Shown: positions 49,078-58,164 of the stretch, piece after piece | Layout: every line of letters starts with the position of its first letter | Position numbering within the stretch: the first letter of the stretch is position 1 | DNA from: JANXQG01 sp963780045 | Lineage (GTDB): Bacteria; Planctomycetota; Planctomycetia; Pirellulales; Thermoguttaceae | NCBI GenBank assembly: GCA_963780045.1 | Contig: CAVZZZ010000005.1 | Location: 806,001 to 870,000, forward strand | Direction: 5' to 3' | Length of the DNA stretch: 64,000 nucleotides | Made by a program: the position numbers and the translations under genes | The notes under the pieces: generated by a model | What the model was told of the DNA's origin: nothing | Database searches by the model: none | Seen by the model: the letters and a program-made list of their open reading frames with translations, nothing else

Positions 49078-49962
49078 ATGACCACGCTCGCCACCAACGC
49101 ACCTCCAACCGTCCATCGCGTCGCCCTGGCGAGATCGCGCCGGTGCTGGCGGACCGGCAGCGGAATGTGACACTGCACTTGGAACAAATCGAGGCGGCAA
49201 GGGATGCGCGAGGCGGACCTGATCGTCTTCCCGGAGCTTTCGCTTACCGGCTACTTCGTCCGCGACATGGTGCCCGACGTCGCCATCGCGCCGGACGCGC
49301 CGGAAATCCGCGAGCTTTTGGACGCGGCCGGGCCGATGGCCGTCGTGCTGGGCTTTGTGGAAGAATCGCCGCAGCACCGCTTCTACAACTCGGCCTTGTA
49401 TGCCGAAGGCGGGCGCATCGTCCACCGGCACCGCAAGGTTTACCTGCCGACTTACGGCCTGTTTGACGAACAGCGCTACTTCGCCGCCGGCGAGCGCTTC
49501 GCCGCCTTCAACACGGCCCGCTTCGGGCGGATGGGCATCCTCATCTGCGAAGATTTCTGGCACCTATCCGCGGCGGCGATCATGCAGGCCGAAGAGATCG
49601 ACGTGCTGGTTTGCCCTTCCAACTCGCCCGCACGGGGCGTCGCGGGCCCGCGAGTGCGTACCGCGGAGACCTGCGAGCACCTGGCCAAGGCGTATTCGCA
49701 GCTTATGGGAGCATTGGTGATTATGGTCAACCGGGTAGGCTTTGAGGACGGGCTGTGTTTTTGGGGCGGAAGTTGGGTCACCGGGCCGGACGGGCAGACG
49801 ATCGCCGAGGCGCCGATGCTGGACGAGTCGTTGACCCTGGCCACGTTCGACGCGACCGAGCTCCGCCGCCAGCGGCTGATCACGCCTCTGGCCCGCGACG
49901 AGCGGCTGCTATTGACGATTGAAGAGCTGCATCGCATCAAGCGGAGTCGATATGGAACTTAA
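49078..49962 (+). CDS. Nitrilase-type amidase subunit of NAD synthase (two compensating frameshifts)
   Basis: Carbon-nitrogen hydrolase matching the glutaminase half of glutamine-dependent NAD synthetase. From ATG 49078 the frame reads ...VHRVAL, loses a base near 49130, continues ADRQRNVTLHLEQIEAA, then gains a base near 49200 and returns to READLIVFPELSLTGYFVRDM. The catalytic triad is visible: Glu in FPELSLTGY, Lys in HRKVYLPTY, Cys in MGILICEDFWH. It overlaps the synthase start by 11 bp. It would supply ammonia from glutamine to the synthase. Confidence 0.83.
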
Positions 49963-50843
49963 TCACTTGAAACCTGAAGGGGACAGTCCCGTTTTTGTGG
50001 AACAAAAACTGGGACAGTCCCCAGGCGACCTGGCCATCAACTGCGAGCTGGTCGCGGCCATACTGACCCGCTTCATCCGCACGGAAATCCACCGCGCCGG
50101 GTTCCGACGCGCGGTGATGGGGCTTTCGGGCGGCATCGATTCGAGCGTCGTCACGTTTCTTGCCGCGCAGGCGCTGGGACCGGAGAACGTCCTGGCCGTC
50201 ACAATGCCCTACAAGACCTCCAGCGACGCCACCCGCCGAGACGCACGGGCGGTGATTGATTCTCTCGGCGTGCGGACGGTCGAAGTGCCGATCAGCGGCT
50301 CGATCAATGCCTATTTCGGCCAATTTCCCGATGCCAGCCGGCATGCGCCTCGCCAACAAGTGCGCCCGCGAGCGCATGACCGTGCTCTACGACCAGAGCG
50401 CGGCATTCAATGCTCTGGTGCTAGGCACAAGCAACAAGAGCGAGCTGCTCTTGGGCTACGGCACGCAGTTCGGCGACATGGCCTCGGCGATCAACCCCAT
50501 CGGCGATCTCTACAAGACGCAGCTTTATCCTCTGGCCGCCCACCTGGGCGTGCCGGCCGACATATTGCAGAAGATACCGACCGGCAACCTCTGGATCGGC
50601 CAAACCGACGAAGACGAGTTGGGCTTCAGGTACGCTGAGGTCGATCAATTGATGGTGCTCTTAGTCGATCGCCGCTGGCGGCGGGCGGAATTGATCCAGG
50701 CCGGCTTCGCGCCGGAGTTCGTCGATCGAGTTGCCACCTTGATTCGCCGCAATCATTACAAGCGCCGCATGCCGGTCATCGCCAAGCTTTCGCCGCGGAC
50801 GATGGACCGGGATTTTCGCTATGCGAGGGATTGGGGAACGTAA
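49952..50843 (+). CDS. nadE: NAD synthase catalytic domain (one frameshift)
   Basis: ATP-pyrophosphatase-type domain that amidates deamido-NAD. SGGIDSS P-loop in VMGLSGGIDSSVVTFLAA, then MPYKTSSDATRRDA, then an extra base near 50341 breaks the frame; it resumes as MRLANKCARERMTVLYDQSA, GTSNKSELLLGYGTQFGD, PTGNLWIGQTDEDELGF, NHYKRRMP. Start is ATG 49952, overlapping the amidase stop. Its first 25 codons are made largely from an inserted palindrome (49979-50022). The two-ORF arrangement may be natural; the break at 50341 is more likely an assembly error. Confidence 0.88.
49979..50022. repeat. GGGGACAGTCCC hairpin element inside the nadE start region
   Basis: GGGGACAGTCCC (49979-49990) and GGGACAGTCCCC (50011-50022) flank GTTTTTGTGGAACAAAAACT. 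Each arm is itself nearly palindromic. It reads in frame as EGDSPVFVEQKLGQSP. Confidence 0.85.
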
Positions 50844-50850
50844 GGGCAAC

Positions 50851-52857
50851 TTACCGCATCCGCTTGCTGATTGCTTGCAGGTGCTGCTGCGCGGCGGCAA
50901 AATCAGGATTGATTGCCAATGCCTTGCGGAATTCGGCGGCAGCCTTATCGAACTGGCCCAGGGCTGCCAGCGCGTTGCCGAGGTCGTAGTGCGTCGAGGC
51001 GTCGCCGGGCGCGACCGCCAGCGATTTGCGGCACACGTCGACAACTTCATCGAACTGCCGGCGAGCAAACAAGAGACGGCACAGGTTTCTCCGCGCCACT
51101 GCATAATCGGGCATGATTTCCAGCGCTTGGCGGAACTCGGCAACGGCTTCGTCCATTTGCCCGACGGCGCGCAATGCGCTGCCGAGGTGGTTGTGCGCGG
51201 TGGCAAGATCGGGATCGATCTCCAGCGCTGCGCGACACTGATAGATAGCTTCGCCAAACTGTCCGGCGGCCACCAGCGCAATGGCGAAGTCGCTGTGCGT
51301 CCGTGCGTCACCGGGATCGGCCTCGATCGCCTTTTGATACTCCGCAATGCCCGCGCGGTAGTCGCCTTGGGCCGTGTAGCAGCGGGCGAGGACCGAGTGG
51401 GCCGTGTGGTCCCGCGGTTCGATCGCAAGCGCCGCGCGGCACTGGGCGATTGCCCGGTCAAGCTGTCCATGGTCCGCTAATTTGAAGGCGAGCCGGCCGC
51501 GGGCGAGCACGTTGTTCGGGCGCAATCGACCGCGTGCGTCCACAGCGTTTCGCTGTCGCGCCAGTAGGACGTCTGCCGCCAAGCGCAGACGGCCAAAGTC
51601 GCCAGCGCGAGACTGGCCGCAAGGCAACATGCCGGCTGCCTCCCGAAGCGCGGCGCTGGAGTTCCGGCTTTAGCCGGTGAATATGGGGGCAAACCGGCTA
51701 AAGCCGGAACTTCAGCGCCACCCCGTGCCTCAATCCAATAGCTGGCGGACCACGCCAGCGCAACGAAAAGTCCTACCTGCGGCAAATAAACAAAACGGTC
51801 GGCCATCACTTCCCCGCCGACCTGGACCAGCCCGATGACAGGCATCAATGTGAGCAAATACCAAAACCAGCCCACGAACAGCCAGCGCGCCGCGCCGGGC
51901 CGCCCAAAGCGCGCCCGCGGTAATCAAAGCCAGCAAAGCCCCCATCGCGCACGCCGCGACATAATTCTTCAATTTATCCGCGGGATAGAAGGTTAGGCGG
52001 CTCGGCCAAACGGTGTTTTGCAGGTAAACGACATAATTCACCGCTGCCCTGGCAATTCTTTCGTACACCGGCGCCCGCGCCAGCGATACAACTCCGCCGC
52101 CCGACCATTGCGTCATGATCGCGAGAAACGCGAGCTCGCCGGACACTAACACTAGCGGCACTTTTTCCCACAGCAGTCCCCAGCGCAGCGGACGGCGCAG
52201 CGGCCAGTGGTCCAAGAGCAAAAACAAGAGCGGCCAGGTCACCAGCATCGCCTTGGACATCAGGCCCAGCGCAAGCATGGCGACCACAGGCAAATAACTT
52301 AGCACGCTGGGGTTGCGGGAGTAACGCACGTAGGCCCAAATCGCCAGCAGGCCGAACAGCCCGCTCAGAACGTCTTTGCGCTCCGTGACCCAGGCAACCG
52401 ATTCCACGTGCATGGGATGGATTGCGAACAGCCCCGCCGCCAGGGCGCACGGCCAGACGCGCCCCGTCATGTAGCGCAACACCAGGTAGAGCAGCACCGA
52501 ATTGGCGGCGTGCATGAGCACGTTGGTCAGGTGAAATCCGCCCGGCCACTCCGTCCCATAGAGTTGGCTGTCCAACATCAGGGAAAGCCAGGTCAACGGG
52601 TGCCAGTTTCCCGTATCATTCTTCGTACCGAACGACCATGCAGTACCCGCGGGCGTAATCCCCGCAATTACGTGATAATTCTCGTAGACGTAGAAGGTGT
52701 CGTCGTAGTTGATGAACTCGAACCGCCTGGACTGAACGAAGACCAGGGCGACGGCTGCGACGAGCAGAATACAGATGGTCGCCGATATGAAAAACCTGCG
52801 GACGCTTTCTTGCCTGCGCGAAGCGACGTCGTTGAGCGGCAGTTGACGTTTTGTCAT
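50851..52857 (-). CDS. TMTC-like polytopic membrane protein with C-terminal TPRs, paralogue A (two frameshifts)
   Basis: N-terminal GT-C/TMTC-like membrane part: FEFINYDDTFYVYENYHV (acidic pair after the first helix), NWHPLTWLSLMLDSQLYG, AIHPMHVESVAWVTERKDVLSG, SKAMLVTWPLLFLLLDHWPL. The frame breaks near 51890 (AARRGALAVRG), continues VIGLVQVGGEVMADRFVYLPQVG, breaks again near 51530, and ends in about six TPRs (HTAHSVLARCYTAQGDYRAGI, THYDLGNALAALGQFDKAAAE). TMTC proteins are O-mannosyltransferases in animals; bacterial relatives may transfer sugars to exported proteins, which is inference. It is tandem with paralogue B. Confidence 0.82.
51653..51718. repeat. Palindrome GTTCCGGCTTTAGCCGGT inside the TMTC-like gene A
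   Basis: 18-bp perfect arms (51661-51678 and 51693-51710), extendable to 26 bp with one mismatch (51653-51678 and 51693-51718), with a 14-nt loop. It translates in frame as VPALAGLPPYSPAKAGTPAP between the membrane part and the TPR part. Confidence 0.9.
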
Positions 52858-52884
52858 TCGTCCGTGTCGTCCTTTCCCGATGCC

Positions 52885-54807
52885 TTACCGCATTCGCTTG
52901 CTGACGGCTTCGAGGTGCTGCCGCGCGGCGGCAAAATCAGGTTTCATCGCTAATGCCCACGCTCGGCCAAAAGGGCAGTCAGTTTCTTCCGCGCAAGGGC
53001 GTCGGCAGGCTTGATTTCCAGCGCTTGGCGGAACGCTTCAAGCGCTTTATCCGGCTGCCCAGCGCCATACAAAGCACTACCGAGGTTGCTGTACGCCGCG
53101 GCAAGATCGGGATCGATCTGAAGCGCTTCCCGACACTCGTCAACGGCTTCGCGAAATTGCCCACAGGCCACTAGCGCGCTTGCGAAGTTCACGTGCGTTT
53201 TCGCATCGTTAGGATCGGCCGCGATTGCTATCCGATACTCCTTAATGGCTGCTGCATACTCTTTTCGGGCGGCGAAGCAGCGGCCGAGGACTCCGTGCGC
53301 CATGTGATCGTGCGGTTTGATCTTTAGCGCCTGGCGGCTTTGGGCGATAGCCGCGCCAATCTGCCCACGATTCACGAGGATATCGGCGAGGTTGTCCTGC
53401 GCGAGCAGGTTCTCTGGCGCACAATCCAGTGCGTGCGTCCACAGTGTTTCGCTGTCGCGCCAGAAGGCCGTCTGCCGCCAAGTGCAAACGGCCAAGACTG
53501 CCAACGCGAGACTGGCCGCAAGGCAACATGCCGGCTGCGGCCCGAAGCGAGGCGCTGGAGTTCCGGCTTTAGCCGGTTTGCCCGCATATTCACCAGCGAC
53601 CATTGCTGCGCAACGGTGCCCGGCCGGAACTCCAGCGCAACGGCACGCGTCAAGCCAATATCTGGCGGACCACGCCAGCGCCACGAAAAGTCCTATCTGC
53701 GGCAAATAAACGAAACGGTCGGCCCTCACCTGCGCGCCGACCTGGACCAGCCCGATGGTAGGCGCAGCGCGAGCAAGTACCAAAACCACCCCACAGTCAG
53801 CCAGCGCGCGCCGCGATGCGCCGCCCATCACGCGCCCGCGGTGATCAAAGCCAGCAAGATCGTGCAGGCCGCGGTATAGCTTTTCAGCTCCTCCGCGGGA
53901 TAGACGGCTAAACCGGTCGGCCAAAAGGTGTTCCGCAGGTAGACGGAGTAAACCACCGCCGCGCGGCCAATTCTCTCGTACACCGACACATGCTCCAGCG
54001 GAACAACCGCGCCGATGGAGCGTTGCGCGAGAAACGCGACCATCGCGAATTCGACGGATATCAGTAACAGGGGCACTTTCTCCAATAGTAGCCAAGGTCG
54101 CGGCGGACGGCGCAACGGCCAGTAGTCCAAGAGCAAAAACAAGAGCGGCCAGGTTACCAACATCGCCTTGGCCATCAGCCCCAGAGCGAGCGCGGCGACC
54201 ACCGACAGGTAGCGGACCACGCTGGGGCGGCGGGCGTAACGCGCGTAGGTCCAGATCGCCAGCAGTCCGAACAGCCCGCTGAGAACGTCCTTGCGCTCCG
54301 TGACCCAGGCAACCGATTCCACGTGCATGGGATGGATTGCGAAGAACCCTGCCGCCAGGCGCACGGCCAGACGCGCCCCGTCATGTAGCGCAACACCAGA
54401 TAGAGCAGCACGGAATTCGCGGCGTGCAAGAGCACGTTGGTCAGGTGATATCCGCCCGGCCACGCCGTTCCATAAAACTGGCTGTCCAGCATCAAGGAAA
54501 GCCAGGTCAGCGGATGCCAGTTTCCCGTCGTATTCTTCTCGGCGAACGACCAAGAGATTCCAGCCGGCGTGATTCCTTGCTCGACGTGATCATTTTCGTA
54601 GACGTAGATGCCGTCGTCGTAGTTGACGAATTCGAACCGCGCGGACTGGACAAAGACCAGGGCGACGGCCGCGACGAGCAGAACGCAGATGGCCGCCGAC
54701 GTGACAGAACTGCCGAGGTTTTCTTGCGTGCGCGAAGCACTGCGCTGGCTTCGCAAATCAGGTTTCGACGTGCGGGCGCGGTTGTTCGGCAGTTGACGTT
54801 TCCTCAT
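52885..54807 (-). CDS. TMTC-like polytopic membrane protein with C-terminal TPRs, paralogue B (about four frameshifts)
   Basis: Same architecture as paralogue A: FEFVNYDDGIYVYENDHV, NWHPLTWLSLMLDSQFYG, AIHPMHVESVAWVTERKDVLSG, AKAMLVTWPLLFLLLDYWPL, PTIGLVQVGAQVRADRFVYLPQIG, then TPRs (HMAHGVLGRCFAARKEYAAAI, AAYSNLGSALYGAGQPDKAL). Breaks lie near 54365, 53830, 53790 and 52955. After the last break the frame reads ALAMKPDFAAARQHLEAVSKRMR, matching the end of paralogue A, so I extend the gene to 52885. Only 27 bp separate it from paralogue A, which suggests tandem duplication and co-transcription. Confidence 0.8.
53552..53638. repeat. Palindrome at the same site in TMTC-like gene B, interior diverged
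   Basis: GCGCTGGAGTTCCGGC (53552-53567) pairs with 53623-53638. The left side continues TTTAGCCGGTTTG as in gene A, but the inner part differs. It occupies the same place in the protein as the element in gene A (PAKAGTPAPRFG in both). Confidence 0.85.
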
Positions 54808-54827
54808 TCGTGCAGTGATGCTTCGAG

Positions 54828-55490
54828 CTACATTGGCATCCGCGCGCGCACCAGCGCTTCCAGTCTATCGACCACCTGCTCCTGAGTCAAACCGTCGGTA
54901 AGCACCTCGAACGCGTCGGCGGCGCGGCGCAGCGGCCCGACTTCGCGCGTTGCGTCTACCTCGTCGCGGCGCTGCTGCTCGGCCAGTATTTGCTCAAGCG
55001 AGGCGGTCTCGCCTTGCTGTTGAAGGTCCAGCAACCGCCGCCGGGCGCGCTCGGCGGGGCTGGCGGTGAGGAAGATTTTGCAGCGAGCATCGGGAAAGAC
55101 GACCGTTCCCTGGTCGCGCCCTTCGGTGACGACGTCTTTTCCTTCGACCGCCGCGCGTTGCAAGAAGACCAACCGCGCCCGCACACGCGGATTGTCGGCG
55201 GCATAGCGCGTGGCGGCGGTGACTTCCTGCGTCCGCACAAACGCCGTCACGTCTTCGCCGTCGAGATGGACCTGCTCGCCGCAAACGCTCAGATCGACCT
55301 TTTCGGCCAATTCGGCCAACTGCTCGGGCCGGGCCCAATCAACCGCCCGCCGCAGGCCGGCCAAGGCGACGGCGCGATACATGGCCCCGGTATCCAGATG
55401 AAAGAAGCCCAGCCGCCGGGCCAATGCCTTGGCGACGCTGCTTTTTCCTGCCCCGGCGGGTCCGTCGATGGCGACAATCATGCCGTGCAT
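54828..55490 (-). CDS. cmk: Cytidylate kinase
   Basis: About 220 residues. Phosphorylates CMP/dCMP. P-loop GPAGAGKSSVAKALA right after the start, FFHLDTGAMYRAVAL, RTQEVTAATRYAADNPRVR, EGRDQGTVVFPDARCKIFLTASPAERARRR and the C-terminal LTQEQVVDRLEALV. In most Cmk proteins the residue after EGRD is I or M; here Q. Start at ATG 55490 or 55481; the open frame runs to 55673 but that part lacks homology. The frame is intact. Confidence 0.95.
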   Translation of the reverse strand: MHGMIVAIDGPAGAGKSSVAKALARRLGFFHLDTGAMYRAVALAGLRRAVDWARPEQLAELAEKVDLSVCGEQVHLDGEDVTAFVRTQEVTAATRYAADNPRVRARLVFLQRAAVEGKDVVTEGRDQGTVVFPDARCKIFLTASPAERARRRLLDLQQQGETASLEQILAEQQRRDEVDATREVGPLRRAADAFEVLTDGLTQEQVVDRLEALVRARMPM

Positions 55491-55562
55491 TGTGCCAAGC
55501 CGGCGATTTTCCGGCAACCCTCTCTCGGCTTCCGAGGCGCGCCTGACATATAATGGAGCGCG

Positions 55563-55856
55563 ATGAAGCGCTTCATCTTCAAGTTCTGGGGCGGGCCGCT
55601 GGACGGCACCAGCGTCTCCGGCGAGTTGTCCAAGCACGCTGAAGTCCGCCGCTACTACGCGCTGACGCACCACGGCCGCGTCGGACAGCGCTTCCGCACC
55701 GCTTCAGAGTACGCCGTGAACGTCCTGGCCGACGAACAACTTCAGGACGAATCGCCGCACAACTTCCAACCGCACGTCTACGAGGTCGTCGAGAGGATCG
55801 ACAATGCCGGAGTCGTGCTGATTCGAGTGGAATACGTGCCTGCGCAGCCGGCGTGA
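55563..55856 (+). CDS. Conserved-looking small hypothetical protein
   Basis: A 97-residue protein (MKRFIFKFWGGPLDGTSVSG, HNFQPHVYEVVERIDNAGVVLIRVEYVP), beta-rich, no signal peptide, divergent from cmk by 72 bp. The GGPLDG motif recalls small planctomycete and phage-like hypotheticals. No function can be given. Confidence 0.6.
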   Translation: MKRFIFKFWGGPLDGTSVSGELSKHAEVRRYYALTHHGRVGQRFRTASEYAVNVLADEQLQDESPHNFQPHVYEVVERIDNAGVVLIRVEYVPAQPA

Positions 55857-57010
55857 GACGCGCGACGGCCGGTGAAGAGTGCCCAGTGCCCAGCACTCAG
55901 TACAAAGCTCTCAGTACGCAGAGCGATCGCTGTCACGGATACTAGAAGCGCGAATTGCGGCTCTTTCCGGAGCACGATTGAGTATCCAACAGGCCTTGGG
56001 ACGCTGTTGTTGTCTCGTTTTGGAAGTGTCTCGCGGGGTTTTTTGGCAAACGACGAAGATTTTTGGAAAAATTTTTCGGGGTCTTCAGCGACGCGCGCCG
56101 ATACTCGCCGGGCATCGTCGCCGGTAGTTGAAGAAGTCTCACGCGCGCTGCGCGCGCCGACTCGAATCGGCGCCGCTGCGCGTGTGCAATTGCGCGTCGG
56201 TGCGACCGTGCGCGAGACGACAGCGATCGCGCGAGAATCGCCCTCCGTGAAGCGCCTGCGCGCGCCGATCGTGCGCGGCACAGTCGCATCGAGAGCTTGG
56301 CGCGACAGCCGCTTCGCGCCGCGCAACTTGCAGCGCAAAACGGCTTGCGAACGGCCCGCGGCCGCGGCGCTGCACTCTTGACGTAAGTAGTTGACTGACA
56401 AGAGTTTAGAACATCGCCACGAAGAGTAAATCGAGTTGCAAACGCAGCGCATGACAATTGGCTTTTGCGGTTCGCGGGTGCTGCCTAGAGCCGCAGTTAA
56501 GGCGCGCGTCGCAGCGCCGTAGAGATGCCCGCCGCGCGGCGCTTCGCACGCGTCGCCGGACGATGAATCTTGCGCTCGCACGGGCGCGCCGCTGCGCGTA
56601 GCGCGGCTTGCATCGCGGTGGCAATCGAAGCGCGTCGACGCAAGAGGATCGTCGCGCGATGCGCGTCGTTGGCGGCGCGATTTCGCACGCGAGATTGAGT
56701 CTCTCCAACATCATCGATGAGCAAAAAAATCGCGCGATCGAAGCCGAATTGAGCTTGAAAAGATTTTAGACGGCGATAATATCTAAGTAGTTAGAGCCTT
56801 GGAGGCTCAATCGCTTCGAGCTTTCTCGTGAAGGAAGAAAAGCTCGAAGGCACTGTGTTGGAAGCGCATTGCGCGGCTGAAAGTTGACGGCGTCACGCTT
56901 CAGCTTTCGCGCCTTTGCGGTTCGCTTCCAGGTTTCCGGAATGCTTGCGACGGGTCGCCGGCCGAAGGGCCGATGGGTGTGCTCGCCGCGGCAATTCCAA
57001 GTCTCGTTTT
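55857..57010. other. Gene-less island of alternating GCGC-rich sequence
   Basis: Over 1.1 kb without a supportable gene. It opens with tandem AGTGCCCAGTGCCCAG (near 55877), passes an A/T stretch (near 56060-56085), then two blocks dense in GCGCGC, GATCGCGCG and TGCGCGC steps (about 56130-56360 and 56500-56700), then hairpins near 56793-56849. Arg-rich open frames appear on both strands, as expected from the composition, and none has a ribosome site. Confidence 0.6.
56814..56849 (+). repeat. 11-bp hairpin CTTCGAGCTTT / AAAGCTCGAAG
   Basis: Arms 56814-56824 and 56839-56849, loop 14 nt, preceded by a 5-bp stem GAGCC/GGCTC at 56793-56807. They lie about 180-230 bp upstream of the lysine-rich mini-gene and may be part of its leader. 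Confidence 0.6.
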
Positions 57011-57025
57011 ACAGGAGGAAGTGCT

Positions 57026-57100
57026 GTGGCCAAGAAAAAGGCAGCCAAGAAGAAGGTCGCCAAGAAGCCAGCCAAGAAGGCAGCCAAGAAAAAGAAGTAA
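57026..57100 (+). CDS. 24-residue Lys/Ala-rich histone-H1-like mini-protein
   Basis: GTG at 57026 follows a perfect AGGAGG at a good distance (57013-57018). The product is (M)AKKKAAKKKVAKKPAKKA plus AKKKK: about 60 % lysine, otherwise Ala, Val and Pro. Sequences of this kind resemble the C-terminal tails of bacterial histone-H1-like nucleoid proteins, but here the tail stands alone as a complete gene. A hairpin with T-rich tail lies 45 bp downstream (57145-57177). The likely role is DNA or RNA binding by charge; this is inference. The longer in-frame ATG start at 56915 would override the Shine-Dalgarno. Confidence 0.75.
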   Translation: MAKKKAAKKKVAKKPAKKAAKKKK

Positions 57101-57144
57101 CAGACCTCTTCTGTGAACTTCGCCTTGAAACGACGAGAAAGGAG

Positions 57145-57177
57145 CGCCCGGCACGGCTGACCGGGCGTTTCTATTTT
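57145..57177 (+). terminator. Intrinsic terminator after the mini-gene
   Basis: CGCCCGG (57145-57151), 9-nt loop, CCGGGCG (57161-57167), then TTTCTATTTT. Position and orientation fit the end of the lysine-rich mini-gene transcript. Confidence 0.85.
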
Positions 57178-57180
57178 CTT

Positions 57181-57265
57181 GAGCAAGGAGCGGGGAGCAG
57201 GGCAGGAGCAGCTCGTAAGCTAAGTTCGCAGCGACTCCCAGCTCTTTGCTCCCCGCTCCCTGCTC
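57181..57265. repeat. Imperfect 19-bp inverted repeat GAGCAAGGAGCGGGGAGCA
   Basis: 57181-57199 pairs with 57247-57265 with one mismatch. It fills the convergent spacer between the mini-gene and rnc and touches the rnc stop codon. Confidence 0.7.
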
Positions 57266-58004
57266 TACTCCACCGCCGGATACGGCGCCGCCTTGCCGTG
57301 CAACTCGCACAGCGCGTTCCGGGCGGCCCGCTGCTCGGCTTCCTTCTTGTTTCGCCCCCAGGCGGCCTCGAAGCGGTTGTTGCCCACCTGCGCGGCGATC
57401 TTGAAGCACTTGCTGTGGTCCGGCCCCTTCTCGTCCAGAAGTTGGTACGTCGGCGTCATGCCGTTCTCGCGCTGGGCGAGTTGCTGGAGCATCGACTTGT
57501 AATTCGTGCCCATTTCGCCGCCGGCCGCAAGCTCGATTTCCGGCGTGACGTGCCGTATCAGGAACTCGCGGGCCGTTTCATTGCCGCCGTCGAGATAAAG
57601 CGCGGCCACCAGCGACTCGAACACATCGGCCAACAGCGAGGGCGGGACCGACGGGCTGGTCGTCATCCCCTTGCCGAGAATGAGGAATTCCTGCATCCCC
57701 AGGTTTTCGCTGATCTTGCGCATGTCTGGCGGCTGACGACGATCGACTTGATCCGCGTCAGGTCGCCTTCGAGATACTGCGGATACTGCTGGAACAGCAA
57801 TTCGCAGACGACGGCGCCCAGGATGGCGTCGCCAAGGAATTCCAGCCGTTCGTTGGACGCCAGGCGGTGTTCGGCCCCGGAGGCGTGCGTCAGCGCGGCT
57901 TGGAGGAGATGTTTGTCGTGAAAAGTGTAGCCAATCCGCTCTTCACAACCTTGCAACAGCGCCTGAAGGGAGGGCGCCAACTCCGGAAGTTCTTCCGTTT
58001 GCAT
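57265..58004 (-). CDS. rnc: Ribonuclease III (one frameshift)
   Basis: Starts at ATG 58004 (MQTEELPELAPSLQALLQGC). RNase III signature NERLEFLGDAILG with catalytic Glu/Asp, then LTRIKSIVVSRQTCAR; the frame breaks near 57720 and continues ISENLGMQEFLILGKGM, LLADVFESLVAALYLDGG (second catalytic E/D region) and a dsRNA-binding domain (NYKSMLQQLAQRENGMTPTYQLL, EAAWGRNKKEAEQRAARNAL). Processes rRNA and dsRNA. The total of about 246 residues is normal once the one-base break is repaired, so an assembly error is likely. Confidence 0.93.
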
Positions 58005-58164
58005 GCAGCCAACCAGTTTACGATTTAGACGGTTCTTCTCAGAACCGCTAACATAACCCGGCTCGCCACGGCACGATGGCCGGCGAGCGATGGTTGTGTT
58101 AGGGGCTCTTACAACAATACTGCTTATATTGTTGACTGGCGGCCCGATGTTTGTCAACCGAGAT

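Noticed and set aside
55778..56581. 267-codon Arg-rich minus-strand frame in the GC island
   Set aside because: No ribosome site or motif; Arg-rich frames occur on both strands as a product of GCG/CGC composition.
55857..57010. Replication origin
   Set aside because: No DnaA-box cluster (TTATCCACA-like) and no dnaA or dnaN neighbour.
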